NCBI GenBank assembly: GCA_943371965.1
Contig: CALRWV020000002.1
Coordinates: 526,316 to 590,315, forward strand
Length of the DNA: 64,000 nucleotides
From: CALRWV02 sp943371965
GTDB taxonomy: Bacteria; Bacteroidota; JABWAT01
Direction of reading: 5' to 3'
Part shown: one piece after another, positions 35,258 to 43,861 of the stretch
Layout of the letters: each line of letters starts with the position of its first letter
How positions within the stretch are numbered: the first letter of the stretch is position 1
Translations under genes and position numbers: made by a program
Notes under the pieces: model-generated
What the model saw: only the letters and a program-made list of their open reading frames with translations
Databases searched by the model: none
What the model was told of the DNA's origin: nothing

Positions 35258-35362
35258 TTATCATTCCGAATGAAATGAGGAATCTCAATATACATTGAAT
35301 TTCGGATTACTTGATTAACATTCAGACTCTTCATTCCGTCGGCTACGAATTTAGAATGATAA
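35258..35362. repeat. TTATCATTC...AATGATAA inverted repeat (family A)
   Basis: 105-bp imperfect palindrome between recF and dciA: ends TTATCATTCCGAATGAAATG and CGAATTTAGAATGATAA, inner GAATCTCA and GACTCTTC. The inner block ATTTCGGATTACTTGATTAA closely resembles the centre of the copy at 41521-41612 (ATTTCGGATTAATTGA), showing a common origin. Confidence 0.7.
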
Positions 35363-35377
35363 AATTAAAACAAATTT

Positions 35378-36481
35378 CTACTTCACTTTTCCGTTCTCAA
35401 TTTCAAAAAAACCTGCAACCAGTTTTGACTGAAAATTTTCACGGTCAGTTGCTGTAATAAAAGTTTGTCCCAGGTTGGGAAGAAAACCAGAAATCAGTTC
35501 CATCCGTTCCTGATCAAGTTCGCTGAAAATATCGTCAATCAAAAAAAGTGGTTTCTCATTCATTTTTTCCCTGATGTAAAACCACATTGAAAACTTCAAT
35601 GCGAGTAACAGTAATTTGTGCTGTCCCTGTGATGAAAAATAACGACACTCTTTTTTATCAAGAGTAATCAGTAAGTCATCGCGGTGAGGTCCAAACAAAG
35701 TCATTCCACGTTCAAACTCAGATTGTCTGATCATTTTTCTAAGTTCGGCAAATTCGGTTTCAAATTGAATTTCTGAGTTTATTTCTTTTCCGTTGAACAG
35801 GTAAGTTATTTCAGGAATCTCAAATCTTGAAAACTCATTTTTATAAAGCCCTGCTAAAATCTGATTGAATTCAGTCAGAAATTGAATCCGTTTTTTCATT
35901 ATCGGAACAGAAACTGCAATTAATTCATCTGTCCATGCTTCGTAAAGTTCCAAATTTGAAACAGAATTTCGGTTGAATGAAGAAAGTACGTCATTCCGCT
36001 GTCTTACTATGCGTTTGAGTTTTTTTGAGTCCTGGATGTAAGATTTGCTGATTTGATACAAAACCGAATCCAAAAATTTCCGTCTGTCTGCCGGACTTCC
36101 CATCGTAATCAGTCTGTCATCCAAAGTCATAATCACGGTCGGAATTAAACCAATCATATCCAATTGTGAATAACTTGTGTCATTGTTAACAACAAATTCT
36201 TTTTTTGCGGCAGAATCAACAGAAACTTTTATTTGATAGTCCAAACCGGAATCTGAACTGAATTTACCAGTTAAACCAAACTGCTTTTCGCCATTTTGAA
36301 TACAGTAAGAATCCTGCGAAACCAAAAACGATTTTGTTAAACAAAGAAAATGGATGGAATCAAGAAGATTGGTTTTTCCCTGACCGTTTTTACCAAAAAA
36401 AACAGTGATCGGCTGATTGAAAGAAAGTTCAGTTTCTTTATGGTTTCGGAAGGAAAAAAGAGAGAGACTTTTTAAAAACAT
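35378..36481 (-). CDS. recF: DNA replication and repair protein RecF
   Basis: 367 aa. RecF binds ssDNA gaps with RecO/RecR to load RecA. SMC-like ATPase: Walker A GKNGQGKTN (30-38), signature FSSQGQHKLLLLALK (about 282-296) and Walker B FLIDDIFSELD (about 314-324). Directly downstream of dnaN (97-bp AT-rich spacer), as in many bacteria. Confidence 0.96.
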   Translation of the reverse strand: MFLKSLSLFSFRNHKETELSFNQPITVFFGKNGQGKTNLLDSIHFLCLTKSFLVSQDSYCIQNGEKQFGLTGKFSSDSGLDYQIKVSVDSAAKKEFVVNNDTSYSQLDMIGLIPTVIMTLDDRLITMGSPADRRKFLDSVLYQISKSYIQDSKKLKRIVRQRNDVLSSFNRNSVSNLELYEAWTDELIAVSVPIMKKRIQFLTEFNQILAGLYKNEFSRFEIPEITYLFNGKEINSEIQFETEFAELRKMIRQSEFERGMTLFGPHRDDLLITLDKKECRYFSSQGQHKLLLLALKFSMWFYIREKMNEKPLFLIDDIFSELDQERMELISGFLPNLGQTFITATDRENFQSKLVAGFFEIENGKVK

Positions 36482-36503
36482 GAATGCAGAATTATAGATT
36501 TAG

Positions 36504-36578
36504 GATTATAAATTATGGATTGAAAACAAATATTAACTGAATTCCATTTATAATTTATAATCTTTAATTTATAATCTA
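36504..36578. repeat. AT-rich inverted repeat in dnaN-recF spacer
   Basis: GATTATAAATTATGG (36504-36518) is complementary, with a 4-nt insertion, to CCATTTATAATTTATAATC (36544-36562), and a further ATTTATAATCT follows. The element fills most of the 97-bp spacer between dnaN and recF. Confidence 0.5.
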
Positions 36579-37688
36579 TCAGCTGTTGAGTCTTACCGGC
36601 ATGACAAGCATAAGAAGTGCTTCGTCTTCTTTTTGTTCGGATGGAAGAACAATGGATGCTCTGGTTGGAGCGCTGAGTTCAAAAGCGACTTCATCGGTAT
36701 CAACGTGTTCAAGAATATCCTGAATATAATTTGCATTGAAACCGATATCGATAGCTTCACCGCTGAAAACACAGTTGATATTTTCTGCAGCTGAACGTCC
36801 CTGGTCAAAATCTTCAGCAGAAACTTTCAGCGGCTGATCTGACATTGAAAATCTGATTTGATGTGTTGTTGAATTTGAAAACAGGGAAACACGTTTTACG
36901 GCTGATTTGAGTTCAGCAGTTGGAACTGACATTTTTCTATTATTCTCAACTGGAATTACTGCTTCATAATTTGGATAATTTTCGTTGATCAATCTTGAAA
37001 TCAGTGTTGAACCGTTAAGTTCGAAGGATACAAATTTTTCATCGGTAGAAACAGGAACAATAGCGGTATCAATAATTCTGGTTAAAATTCCCAATGCTTT
37101 TGCCGGTACAATAAAATTCTTGTCTTCTGTTGATTTGAATTTTTTGTAAGTGAATGCAACAAGTCTGTGTCCATCTGTTGCAACTGTTTTAATTTCACTG
37201 TGTGTCAATTGAAACAAAACTCCCATCATTGCAGGACGAAGTTCATCTGAAGAAACTGCAAATAAAGTATGGGAAATCATTCTTCCCAATTGCTGAGCAT
37301 TGATTTCAAATTTAAAACCAGATTTCAGATTTGGAATGCTTGGATATTCACTTCCGTTTTCACCTGATAGTTTATAAGTTCCTTTATCAGTGGTGAAAGT
37401 AATTTGATTTGATTCATTTGCTGAAAAGGTAAGCGTTGTTTCAGGTAAACTTTTTAATGTATCAATCAATCTTTTTGCAGGAACAGCAACTTTTCCTGGT
37501 TTAACTTCGGTAACAGTAATTGAAGTTGTCATTGAAACTTCAAGATCGGTAGCAGAAAGTGAAAGTGTATTTTTGGAAAGATCAAATAAAATATTTTCAA
37601 GAATCGGGAGCGCGGTTTTGCTTGGAACAACACCGTTGACCTTGTTTAAAGCTTTGAGCAGTTCGGAAGTATTGGCTTTAAATTCCAT
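36579..37688 (-). CDS. dnaN: DNA polymerase III sliding clamp (beta subunit)
   Basis: 369 aa, full length. Three clamp domains are visible: ALPILENILFDLS (27-39), ATDGHRLVAF in domain II (about 172-181), and the C-terminal LLMLVMPVRL ending typical of beta clamps. First gene of dnaN-recF-dciA-gyrB-gyrA on the minus strand. In most relatives dnaA lies immediately upstream; here upstream is a 398-bp spacer with weak DnaA boxes and then the carB C-terminal half. Confidence 0.97.
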   Translation of the reverse strand: MEFKANTSELLKALNKVNGVVPSKTALPILENILFDLSKNTLSLSATDLEVSMTTSITVTEVKPGKVAVPAKRLIDTLKSLPETTLTFSANESNQITFTTDKGTYKLSGENGSEYPSIPNLKSGFKFEINAQQLGRMISHTLFAVSSDELRPAMMGVLFQLTHSEIKTVATDGHRLVAFTYKKFKSTEDKNFIVPAKALGILTRIIDTAIVPVSTDEKFVSFELNGSTLISRLINENYPNYEAVIPVENNRKMSVPTAELKSAVKRVSLFSNSTTHQIRFSMSDQPLKVSAEDFDQGRSAAENINCVFSGEAIDIGFNANYIQDILEHVDTDEVAFELSAPTRASIVLPSEQKEDEALLMLVMPVRLNS

Positions 37689-38086
37689 GTTAAACTGATC
37701 TCCTGTAAGAATATTATAATAGTAATCTTAATTTATATAACGTTGTAGTTTGTTGTAGTGTCTGTTAATATGTGGACAACTTGATTTTTCGACTATTTTA
37801 CCACATTCAGTCAGCAATAATCAATTAACAACTTGTGGATGAATTCAACTTTAATCAACACCACTTTTGGTTAACTATCCGAATTGTTAAATCATCCCGA
37901 GTTACTGACAAGTCCTTAACCGATTATACACCAGATATCAACACTGACTGTGGATTCGCAAAAGTAGGTGATTTTGGTCCAAATGAAAAGGAGTTGTTGA
38001 TAAATTTTAGAACGCGGATAACCGATAAATTTCATTAAACAGTTAAGACGCTAAGGCACATATGGAAAATAGAAAACTTAAAACTT
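37689..38086. other. dnaN upstream region with near-consensus DnaA boxes
   Basis: About 400 bp without a credible gene. On the minus strand three near-DnaA boxes occur: TTGTCCACA (37771-37779), TCATCCACA (37834-37842) and GAATCCACA (37949-37957). Rich in GTTAAC/TTAACC words. This is where dnaA or a secondary origin element would be expected; most likely it is the dnaN promoter with DnaA control. A degenerate GACGCTAAGGCACA repeat lies at about 38047-38060. Confidence 0.5.
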
Positions 38087-39868
38087 TCAGACTTGCCCGT
38101 AATATTCCTGAAGACTGGTTACCACCCATTTCTCTTCAAGAGTACGGAAAATACCTTTAACGGCAGCCTGAGCGCCGGAGATGGTGGTAATAACAGGAAC
38201 TCTGTGAAGGATGGCTGCTGATCCAATTGCATTTTCATCAAAACGGGAACTTGCACCCAAAGGAGTGTTGATAATCAAATCAACTTCTTTGTTTTTGATC
38301 ATATCAACAATACTTGGTCTTCCTTCATTGACTTTATAAGCAATTTCGACAGGATATCCTTTTTCTTTTAAAAATGCTGCAGTTCCGGTTGTAGCAAAAA
38401 TTTTATAACCGAATCTGACCAATCCATCCACAGCTTGAATTAAGCGGTCAGTTTTGTCACGGTTGTTAACAGAAATAAAAACAACGCCAGATTTCTGAAG
38501 TCTATTACCGGCCGAAAGTTGTGATTTTGCAAATGCGCCACCAAAGTGTTGGGAAATTCCCATCACTTCACCGGTAGATCTCATTTCTGGTCCAAGAAAA
38601 ACTCCGGCGGTCGGAAATTTGCTGAACGGAAAAACGGATGATTTTACGGAAACATATCCACGGTAAGAAAATTCAGGAAGATTCATGTCTTTGAGTTTTT
38701 CACCTGTCATCACACGGGCAGAAACTTTTGCCAACGGAACACCGGTAGCTTTCGAAACAAAAGGAACAGTTCGTGATGCTCTTGGGTTAACTTCCAAAAC
38801 ATACAGCTTATCGTTCTGAAGGGCGAACTGAATATTGATGGGACCAACAACTTTCAACGCTTTTGCAAGTTTGGTAGTGTATTCAATCATCAATGCGTTT
38901 TTGGTGGTTGCAAATTGCGGAGGAAGAACAGAAGTTGAATCACCCGAGTGAATTCCTGCTTCTTCAATATGCTCCAAAATTCCGCCAATATAAACGTCAG
39001 TTCCATCACATACGGCATCAACATCAAACTCGGTCGCATTTTCAAGAAATTTGTCAACAAGAATCGGATGTTTTCCGCTGACAGAAATTGCTTCAGCCAT
39101 ATAACTTTCAAGATCAGAACTTGAGTGAACAATCTGCATGGCTCTTCCACCCAAAACAAAAGAAGGACGAACTAAAACCGGATAACCTATTTTTTCGGCA
39201 ACTACTTTTGCTTCTTCAAAAGAGAAAGCAGTTCCGTAATCAGGAACCGGAATTTTCAGTTCATCAATAAGAGTTCCAAAAAGTTTTCTGTCTTCAGCCA
39301 GTTCAATTCCCTTTGGTGAAGTTCCGAGAATATTGACTCCAGCTTCTTCAAGAGCTTTTGCAAGTTTCAGTGGAGTTTGACCGCCAAAAGTTACAATCAC
39401 GCCATATGGTTTCTCGTGTTCAATAATATTCATTACATCTTCGAAAGTCAGCGGTTCAAAATACAAACGGTCGGTAGTATCATAATCCGTTGAAACTGTT
39501 TCAGGGTTACAATTGATCATGATGGTTTCAAAACCTTTTTCCTTCAAGGCAAAAACAGCATGAACACAGCAGTAATCAAATTCTATTCCCTGTCCAATTC
39601 TGTTGGGACCACCACCGAGAATAATTACTTTTTTCTTGTCGGTCGGTTTTGCCTCGTTGTTTCCATCATAGGTTGAATAGTGATAAGGCGTGTAAGCTTC
39701 AAATTCTGCAGCACAGGTATCAACCGATTTGAATTCAGGAGCAAGTTCCCATTCCTTCCGTTTTGCACGGATTGATTTTTCGTCGGACTTCAATAAAACA
39801 GAAAGCTGTTTGTCGCTGAAACCGAATTCTTTGGCTTTTTGAAAAAGTTCTCTGGTAATTTTGCTCAT
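38087..39868 (-). CDS. carB: Carbamoyl-phosphate synthase large subunit, C-terminal half
   Basis: 593 aa, equivalent to about residues 480-1073 of E. coli CarB. It carries the second half of the oligomerisation domain (1-70), the carbamoyl-phosphate ATP-grasp domain (GGGPNRIGQGIEFDYCCVHA, 85-104; later NPRASRTVPFVSKATG) and the MGS-like allosteric domain (ATTGTAAFLKEKGYP; INTPLG). It starts at its own ATG and has no frameshifted link to the N-terminal half, which lies 1.8 kb upstream at 41676-43148 with a DUF4139 gene between. Split carB occurs in some archaea and bacteria. carA is not in the window. Both halves appear intact, so a heteromeric functional enzyme is likely. Confidence 0.95.
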   Translation of the reverse strand: MSKITRELFQKAKEFGFSDKQLSVLLKSDEKSIRAKRKEWELAPEFKSVDTCAAEFEAYTPYHYSTYDGNNEAKPTDKKKVIILGGGPNRIGQGIEFDYCCVHAVFALKEKGFETIMINCNPETVSTDYDTTDRLYFEPLTFEDVMNIIEHEKPYGVIVTFGGQTPLKLAKALEEAGVNILGTSPKGIELAEDRKLFGTLIDELKIPVPDYGTAFSFEEAKVVAEKIGYPVLVRPSFVLGGRAMQIVHSSSDLESYMAEAISVSGKHPILVDKFLENATEFDVDAVCDGTDVYIGGILEHIEEAGIHSGDSTSVLPPQFATTKNALMIEYTTKLAKALKVVGPINIQFALQNDKLYVLEVNPRASRTVPFVSKATGVPLAKVSARVMTGEKLKDMNLPEFSYRGYVSVKSSVFPFSKFPTAGVFLGPEMRSTGEVMGISQHFGGAFAKSQLSAGNRLQKSGVVFISVNNRDKTDRLIQAVDGLVRFGYKIFATTGTAAFLKEKGYPVEIAYKVNEGRPSIVDMIKNKEVDLIINTPLGASSRFDENAIGSAAILHRVPVITTISGAQAAVKGIFRTLEEKWVVTSLQEYYGQV

Positions 39869-40009
39869 TGTTCTCTTGGGTTAATTAGGTGATTAGGTTT
39901 TTGGGTTGTTAGGTTGATATAAAGGAAAAAGGTATCAGGTTTTAGGTATCAGAAAATCATAAAGAATCTGTATAAACTCAAACCTGCAACCCGCAACCTA
40001 AAACCCTTT

Positions 40010-41419
40010 TCAGTAACTCACTTCAACTGTATAGGTAACTTTAACTTCTGAATCCGCTTTTACAGGAACATCAAAGAATGCCTTGTACTGTGATTCTTTT
40101 TCATATTTCTGTGATGATTTTGTGATTTTCCATTCGCCACCAAGATTTGCATAAAGACGGATTTCAATATTTTCTTTTTTTCTGTTTCTTAAACTCACTT
40201 CATAAGTTGCTCGGTAGCCATTTCCGATGGTGAAGTTTTCATAATTGATCTGCTTTCCGTTTGCAACCACATCAAAAGCTTCACCCGTAATGATTTTTAC
40301 TTCTTCATTGTTTGGTGTGTGATCAATATCATCTTCACCAAGCAATTGCTGACGTCCTTTTGAATCGGCTTTGTAAACTCTAACAATTCCTTTTGGCATC
40401 GGACGTCCAAGAGAATTGTCTTTAGAGTTCTTGAAATCATATCTGACTGATGCGCGGTTGAAGTTTTTCTCATCACCGGAATACATAGGAAGATTTTCAA
40501 AAATGAAACGCTTGGTGACATTTATATTTTGAGCAGAAAATAATTGAACCTGTTTGGTTTGACGATAACCGATATCAGTTGGCTGATCTAAAGTATATAA
40601 ATAAAATTCTGATAAATTTTCCTGTTCAAATTGAGGAGCAGCCATTTCGCTAACAACATCCATCTGGGCTGATTTACCCAATGCACGATATTGGGTTGGT
40701 TGATAATTTTGTTGTGATCTTCTCTGAACATTTCCGGCAACCAATTGAAGAGTTGCGTTTTTGAATTCAGTTCCGCTTTGATTGTCCAACGTTACCCAGC
40801 AATTCAATCCTGTGGATTTTTCATCATTTGCTAAAACCATTACATAGTCAGATGACCAGTTCATTCCATTTGTCTGATAGGAAACATCAAGCGATAATTC
40901 ATTGCCGGAATCATTTGAAAGTTTCCAGTTTAAAGTTGGTTTAGAATATAAATTTGCAGGAATGGTTGGAACAGAAATTCTACCGGGATATCCCAAAGCG
41001 ATTTCATTTCCAACTTTAAAGACCGGTCCATCATTGTTTGCAATTAAAGTTGCTGTAACTGCTTTTTCAGATTTGGTTGCTTCATCGTATTTGTAAATGG
41101 TAACTTCTTTGCCAATGTATTTATCCATCAACCGTGAATTTGAAATAAGGTCATATTCGTAGTTTTGTTCAAACACCGTGAGTTTCCCTGATTTTGCTTC
41201 AACCCGGACGCTTTGCGGTATAATCTGATCTGCAACATCTTCAAAACGCAAAACAGAAATTCCTTTTGGAAGCGAAACGGTTCTGTTTTCACGAACCAAT
41301 CCCATTCCCATATTGTAAATGGTAACGGAAACAGATTTTCTCTGATCGGATGTACTTACTGATTGAGCAAATGCAAATGAGCTTATAAAAGAAACGAGGA
41401 CAAGTAATTTAATTTTCAT
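40010..41419 (-). CDS. Secreted DUF4139 domain protein
   Basis: 469 aa with signal peptide (1-18, ending FAFA). The N-terminal part (VTIYNMGMGLVRENRTVSLP, 32-51; ISVLRFEDVADQIIPQSV) and the C-terminal DUF4139 region (VKQVQ-type FSAQNINVTKRFIFENLP, GNGYRATYEVSLRNRKKENI) match a family of beta-rich periplasmic proteins of unknown role. It is inserted between the two carB halves on the same strand, with repeat-rich spacers on both sides (141 and 256 bp). Nothing connects it functionally with pyrimidine synthesis. Confidence 0.85.
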   Translation of the reverse strand: MKIKLLVLVSFISSFAFAQSVSTSDQRKSVSVTIYNMGMGLVRENRTVSLPKGISVLRFEDVADQIIPQSVRVEAKSGKLTVFEQNYEYDLISNSRLMDKYIGKEVTIYKYDEATKSEKAVTATLIANNDGPVFKVGNEIALGYPGRISVPTIPANLYSKPTLNWKLSNDSGNELSLDVSYQTNGMNWSSDYVMVLANDEKSTGLNCWVTLDNQSGTEFKNATLQLVAGNVQRRSQQNYQPTQYRALGKSAQMDVVSEMAAPQFEQENLSEFYLYTLDQPTDIGYRQTKQVQLFSAQNINVTKRFIFENLPMYSGDEKNFNRASVRYDFKNSKDNSLGRPMPKGIVRVYKADSKGRQQLLGEDDIDHTPNNEEVKIITGEAFDVVANGKQINYENFTIGNGYRATYEVSLRNRKKENIEIRLYANLGGEWKITKSSQKYEKESQYKAFFDVPVKADSEVKVTYTVEVSY

Positions 41420-41520
41420 GGGTTTTTCCTTGCTAGGATTTTAGGTTATTGGGTTTTTAGTTGTTATGTAAATACAACAATATTTTAAAATTGTTCCAGT
41501 ATTTGAAAATTGAAAGTGTG

Positions 41521-41612
41521 TGTCATTCTGAGTGAAGCGAAGAATCTCTCCGTTCATCGTATTTCGGATTAATTGAAGCAAAGTGAGATTCTTTGCTTCG
41601 CTCAGAATGACA
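41521..41612. repeat. TGTCATTCTGAG...CTCAGAATGACA inverted repeat (family A)
   Basis: 92-bp element with arms TGTCATTCTGAGTGAAGCGA plus AGAATCTC and GAGATTCTTTGCTTCGC plus TCAGAATGACA, pairing at nearly all of 28 positions. The clearest copy of the family. Lies downstream of the carB N-terminal half. Confidence 0.8.
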
Positions 41613-41615
41613 AAA

Positions 41616-41651
41616 CCCTCACCCTAAATCCCTCTCCCAAAGGGCGAGGGA
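41616..41651. repeat. Solo hairpin/ATTTAGGG repeat (family B)
   Basis: CCCTCACCCTAAAT followed by hairpin CCCTCTCCC-AAA-GGGCGAGGG and AC TTTT. In reverse it reads AAAAGTCCCTCGCC ... GAGGGATTTAGGGTGAGGG, the same order as the right terminal repeat of the DUF559 element. It abuts the family-A repeat at 41521-41612 (3 bp apart) and may serve as terminator of the carB N-terminal half. Confidence 0.7.
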
Positions 41652-41675
41652 CTTTTAATTCTAACTGACCAACAC

Positions 41676-43148
41676 CTACAAACTAAATGTTTTTATTTCT
41701 TCTTCAAGTTCTATGATCTGTTTGATGTTATCCAGAAACCACGGATCAATTCCGGTGATTCTGAAAATTTCGTCAATGGTGAATCCCATCTGAAAAGCAT
41801 ATCTCACAAAAAACAAACGGTCAGGATTTGGAACAGACAAATTTTCTTTCAAGGTAGATTTGAACAGTTCTTTTTCACCATCATTCATCAGAGAAACATC
41901 GAATTTATCTTTTCCATCAGCACCAAGACCCATTCTTCCTGTTTCGAGAGAACGAATTGCTTTTTGAAGTGCTTCTTTAAATGTTCTTCCAAATGCCATG
42001 GCTTCACCGACGGATTGCATTTGAATTCCCAAGCGTGGTTTTACTGCTTTGAATTTTTCGAAATCCCAACGAGGAATTTTAACAACTGTGTAATCAATGG
42101 TCGGCTCAAAAGATGCTGGAGTTACTCTGGTGATATCATTCAAAACTTCATCCAATGTGTAACCAACCGCAAGTTTCGCGGCAATTTTTGCAATTGGGAA
42201 ACCTGTTGCTTTTGATGCAAGTGCTGATGAACGGGAAACTCTCGGATTCATTTCAATAACTCTGAAATCACCATTTTTTGGATTGACCGAAAACTGGATA
42301 TTCGAGCCGCCGGTTTCAACACCAATTTCACGGATGATCTTAACGGAAGCATCACGCAAAATCTGATATTCTTTGTCGTTCAGAGTTTGGGCAGGAGCAA
42401 CTGTTATTGAATCACCGGTATGAACACCCATAGGATCCAAATTTTCAATCGAACAGATGATGACTACATTATCTTTCAAATCACGCATCACTTCGAGTTC
42501 GTATTCTTTCCATCCGATAACTGATTCCTCAATCAAAACTTCATGGGTTGGCGAAAGAATCAAACCACGGTGAACAGTTTCAACAAATTCATCCATGTTG
42601 TAGGCAATTCCACCACCACTTCCGCCTAATGTAAAAGACGGACGAATGATGACAGGAAAACCGATTCCTTCAACAATCTGAAGTGCTTCTTCAAGATTGT
42701 AGGCAAATTCACCGGTTATGGTTTCTACTCCACAACGTTTCATTGCTTCATGAAACAACTGGCGGCTTTCTGCCATTTTAATTGATTTTAAATTCGCGCC
42801 GATCAGTTCAACATTATATTTTTTCAAAACTTCATTTTCAGCAAGCTCAACCGCAAGATTCAGTGCAGTTTGTCCGCCCATGGTAGGTAGAATTGCGGAA
42901 GGGCGTTCTTTTTTAATGATGGCTTCAACGAATTCGGCTGTAAGCGGTTCAATGTAGGTTCTATCGGCAAGTTCGGGGTCGGTCATGATGGTTGCAGGAT
43001 TACTGTTAATCAGAATAACCCGATAACCTTCAGCTCTTAAGATTTTACAGGCCTGAGTTCCGGAATAATCAAATTCACAACCTTGACCGATAACAATTGG
43101 TCCGCTTCCGATAAGCAAGATGGATTTGAGGTCTTTACGTTTTGGCAA
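41676..43148 (-). CDS. carB: Carbamoyl-phosphate synthase large subunit, N-terminal half
   Basis: 490 aa covering the carboxyphosphate ATP-grasp domain and the first part of the oligomerisation domain. Motifs: GSGPIVIGQGCEFDYSGTQA (14-33), INSNPATIMTD, RPSFTLGGSGGGIA (about 169-182), MNPRVSRSSALASKATGFPI (about 300-319). It ends at IELEEEIKTFSL, in the middle of the oligomerisation domain, with a normal stop; the other half is at 38087-39868. The catalytic first half uses ammonia and bicarbonate with ATP to give carbamate. It is the gene closest to the proposed oriC and is read away from it. Confidence 0.95.
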   Translation of the reverse strand: MPKRKDLKSILLIGSGPIVIGQGCEFDYSGTQACKILRAEGYRVILINSNPATIMTDPELADRTYIEPLTAEFVEAIIKKERPSAILPTMGGQTALNLAVELAENEVLKKYNVELIGANLKSIKMAESRQLFHEAMKRCGVETITGEFAYNLEEALQIVEGIGFPVIIRPSFTLGGSGGGIAYNMDEFVETVHRGLILSPTHEVLIEESVIGWKEYELEVMRDLKDNVVIICSIENLDPMGVHTGDSITVAPAQTLNDKEYQILRDASVKIIREIGVETGGSNIQFSVNPKNGDFRVIEMNPRVSRSSALASKATGFPIAKIAAKLAVGYTLDEVLNDITRVTPASFEPTIDYTVVKIPRWDFEKFKAVKPRLGIQMQSVGEAMAFGRTFKEALQKAIRSLETGRMGLGADGKDKFDVSLMNDGEKELFKSTLKENLSVPNPDRLFFVRYAFQMGFTIDEIFRITGIDPWFLDNIKQIIELEEEIKTFSL

Positions 43149-43861
43149 TTTTCAATCCATTTTTTATATGTAAAAAGTTATTAGGCTGTACCCAATCAAA
43201 ATTGATATGAATAAAGCAGATTTTATGGATAAAATCGGGCAAATATACGTTTAAAAACAGTTTCTGTCAGGTTTTTATGAACCAATTTGATAAATACACT
43301 TATCCACATTTGGTGTGTTTAATTAAGTTAATTGTGGATTAAATGGAAAAAATGTGGAAAAGTAAAAATTTACCCATCGCATAATGTCTATATAATTGGT
43401 TATCATACATATGAGTTAACCTATGTAAAGATGTGATCTGTGTTGAATGATCAAATTAGGGGGTTTTTGTGGAAGAAAAAATTGATTCAGTTGCTTTTTA
43501 CACAAGTTATCCACAAAAATAAAGTGTTGGTAATTTGGGAGTAAAATGATGTTGACACACATACTTGACCAAACTTAAATAAAATCAGGAAGAAAACTGA
43601 AATTTATGTTGAGAAAATCATTGTCTGTGAATGAAATAAATCACCAAAAAACAAAAGTTATTATCGGATTAATAAGACACAGTTATTTATTTAATAATCA
43701 TAAAACTCTAATACACACTATCGAAAAGAAAAATGGGTTCAGTAACACAGTAAATCCATTATCCTAAGATTGAATTTTTACAGTTTTGTTGGCACGTTCT
43801 TGGCTTCCACCGTTTATAATCGCAAATCATCAAATCAATTTAATCAAAATCAGAAAATAGC
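43149..43861. other. Candidate chromosomal replication origin (oriC)
   Basis: 713 bp with no gene. Two perfect DnaA boxes TTATCCACA (43300-43308, 43507-43515) are in the same orientation; three near boxes on the other strand lie at 43333-43341 (TAATCCACA), 43353-43361 (TTTTCCACA) and 43468-43476 (TCTTCCACA). Long AT-rich tracts lie to the right (about 43560-43760). Genes to the left are read leftward and to the right mostly rightward, and the origin-linked genes dnaN, recF, gyrB, gyrA are nearby, so divergence and boxes agree. dnaA itself is not adjacent. GC-skew analysis of the whole genome would decide. Confidence 0.7.
43790..43805 (+). promoter_or_regulatory. Possible sigma-54 promoter for the serine hydrolase gene
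   Basis: TGGCACGTTCTTGGCT keeps the GG-N10-GC spacing of -24/-12 elements and matches TGGCACG-N4-TTGCW at all but one position of the two boxes. Transcription would start near 43816, 46 nt before the ATG. No enhancer-binding protein gene is nearby. Confidence 0.4.

Noticed and set aside
40010..41419. DUF4139 gene as part of the carbamoyl-phosphate pathway
   Set aside because: It has a signal peptide and no catalytic motif; its position between carB halves does not by itself support a role in pyrimidine synthesis.
43149..43861. Small genes in the origin spacer
   Set aside because: All frames are broken by stops within short distances and none has a ribosome-binding site or recognisable protein.
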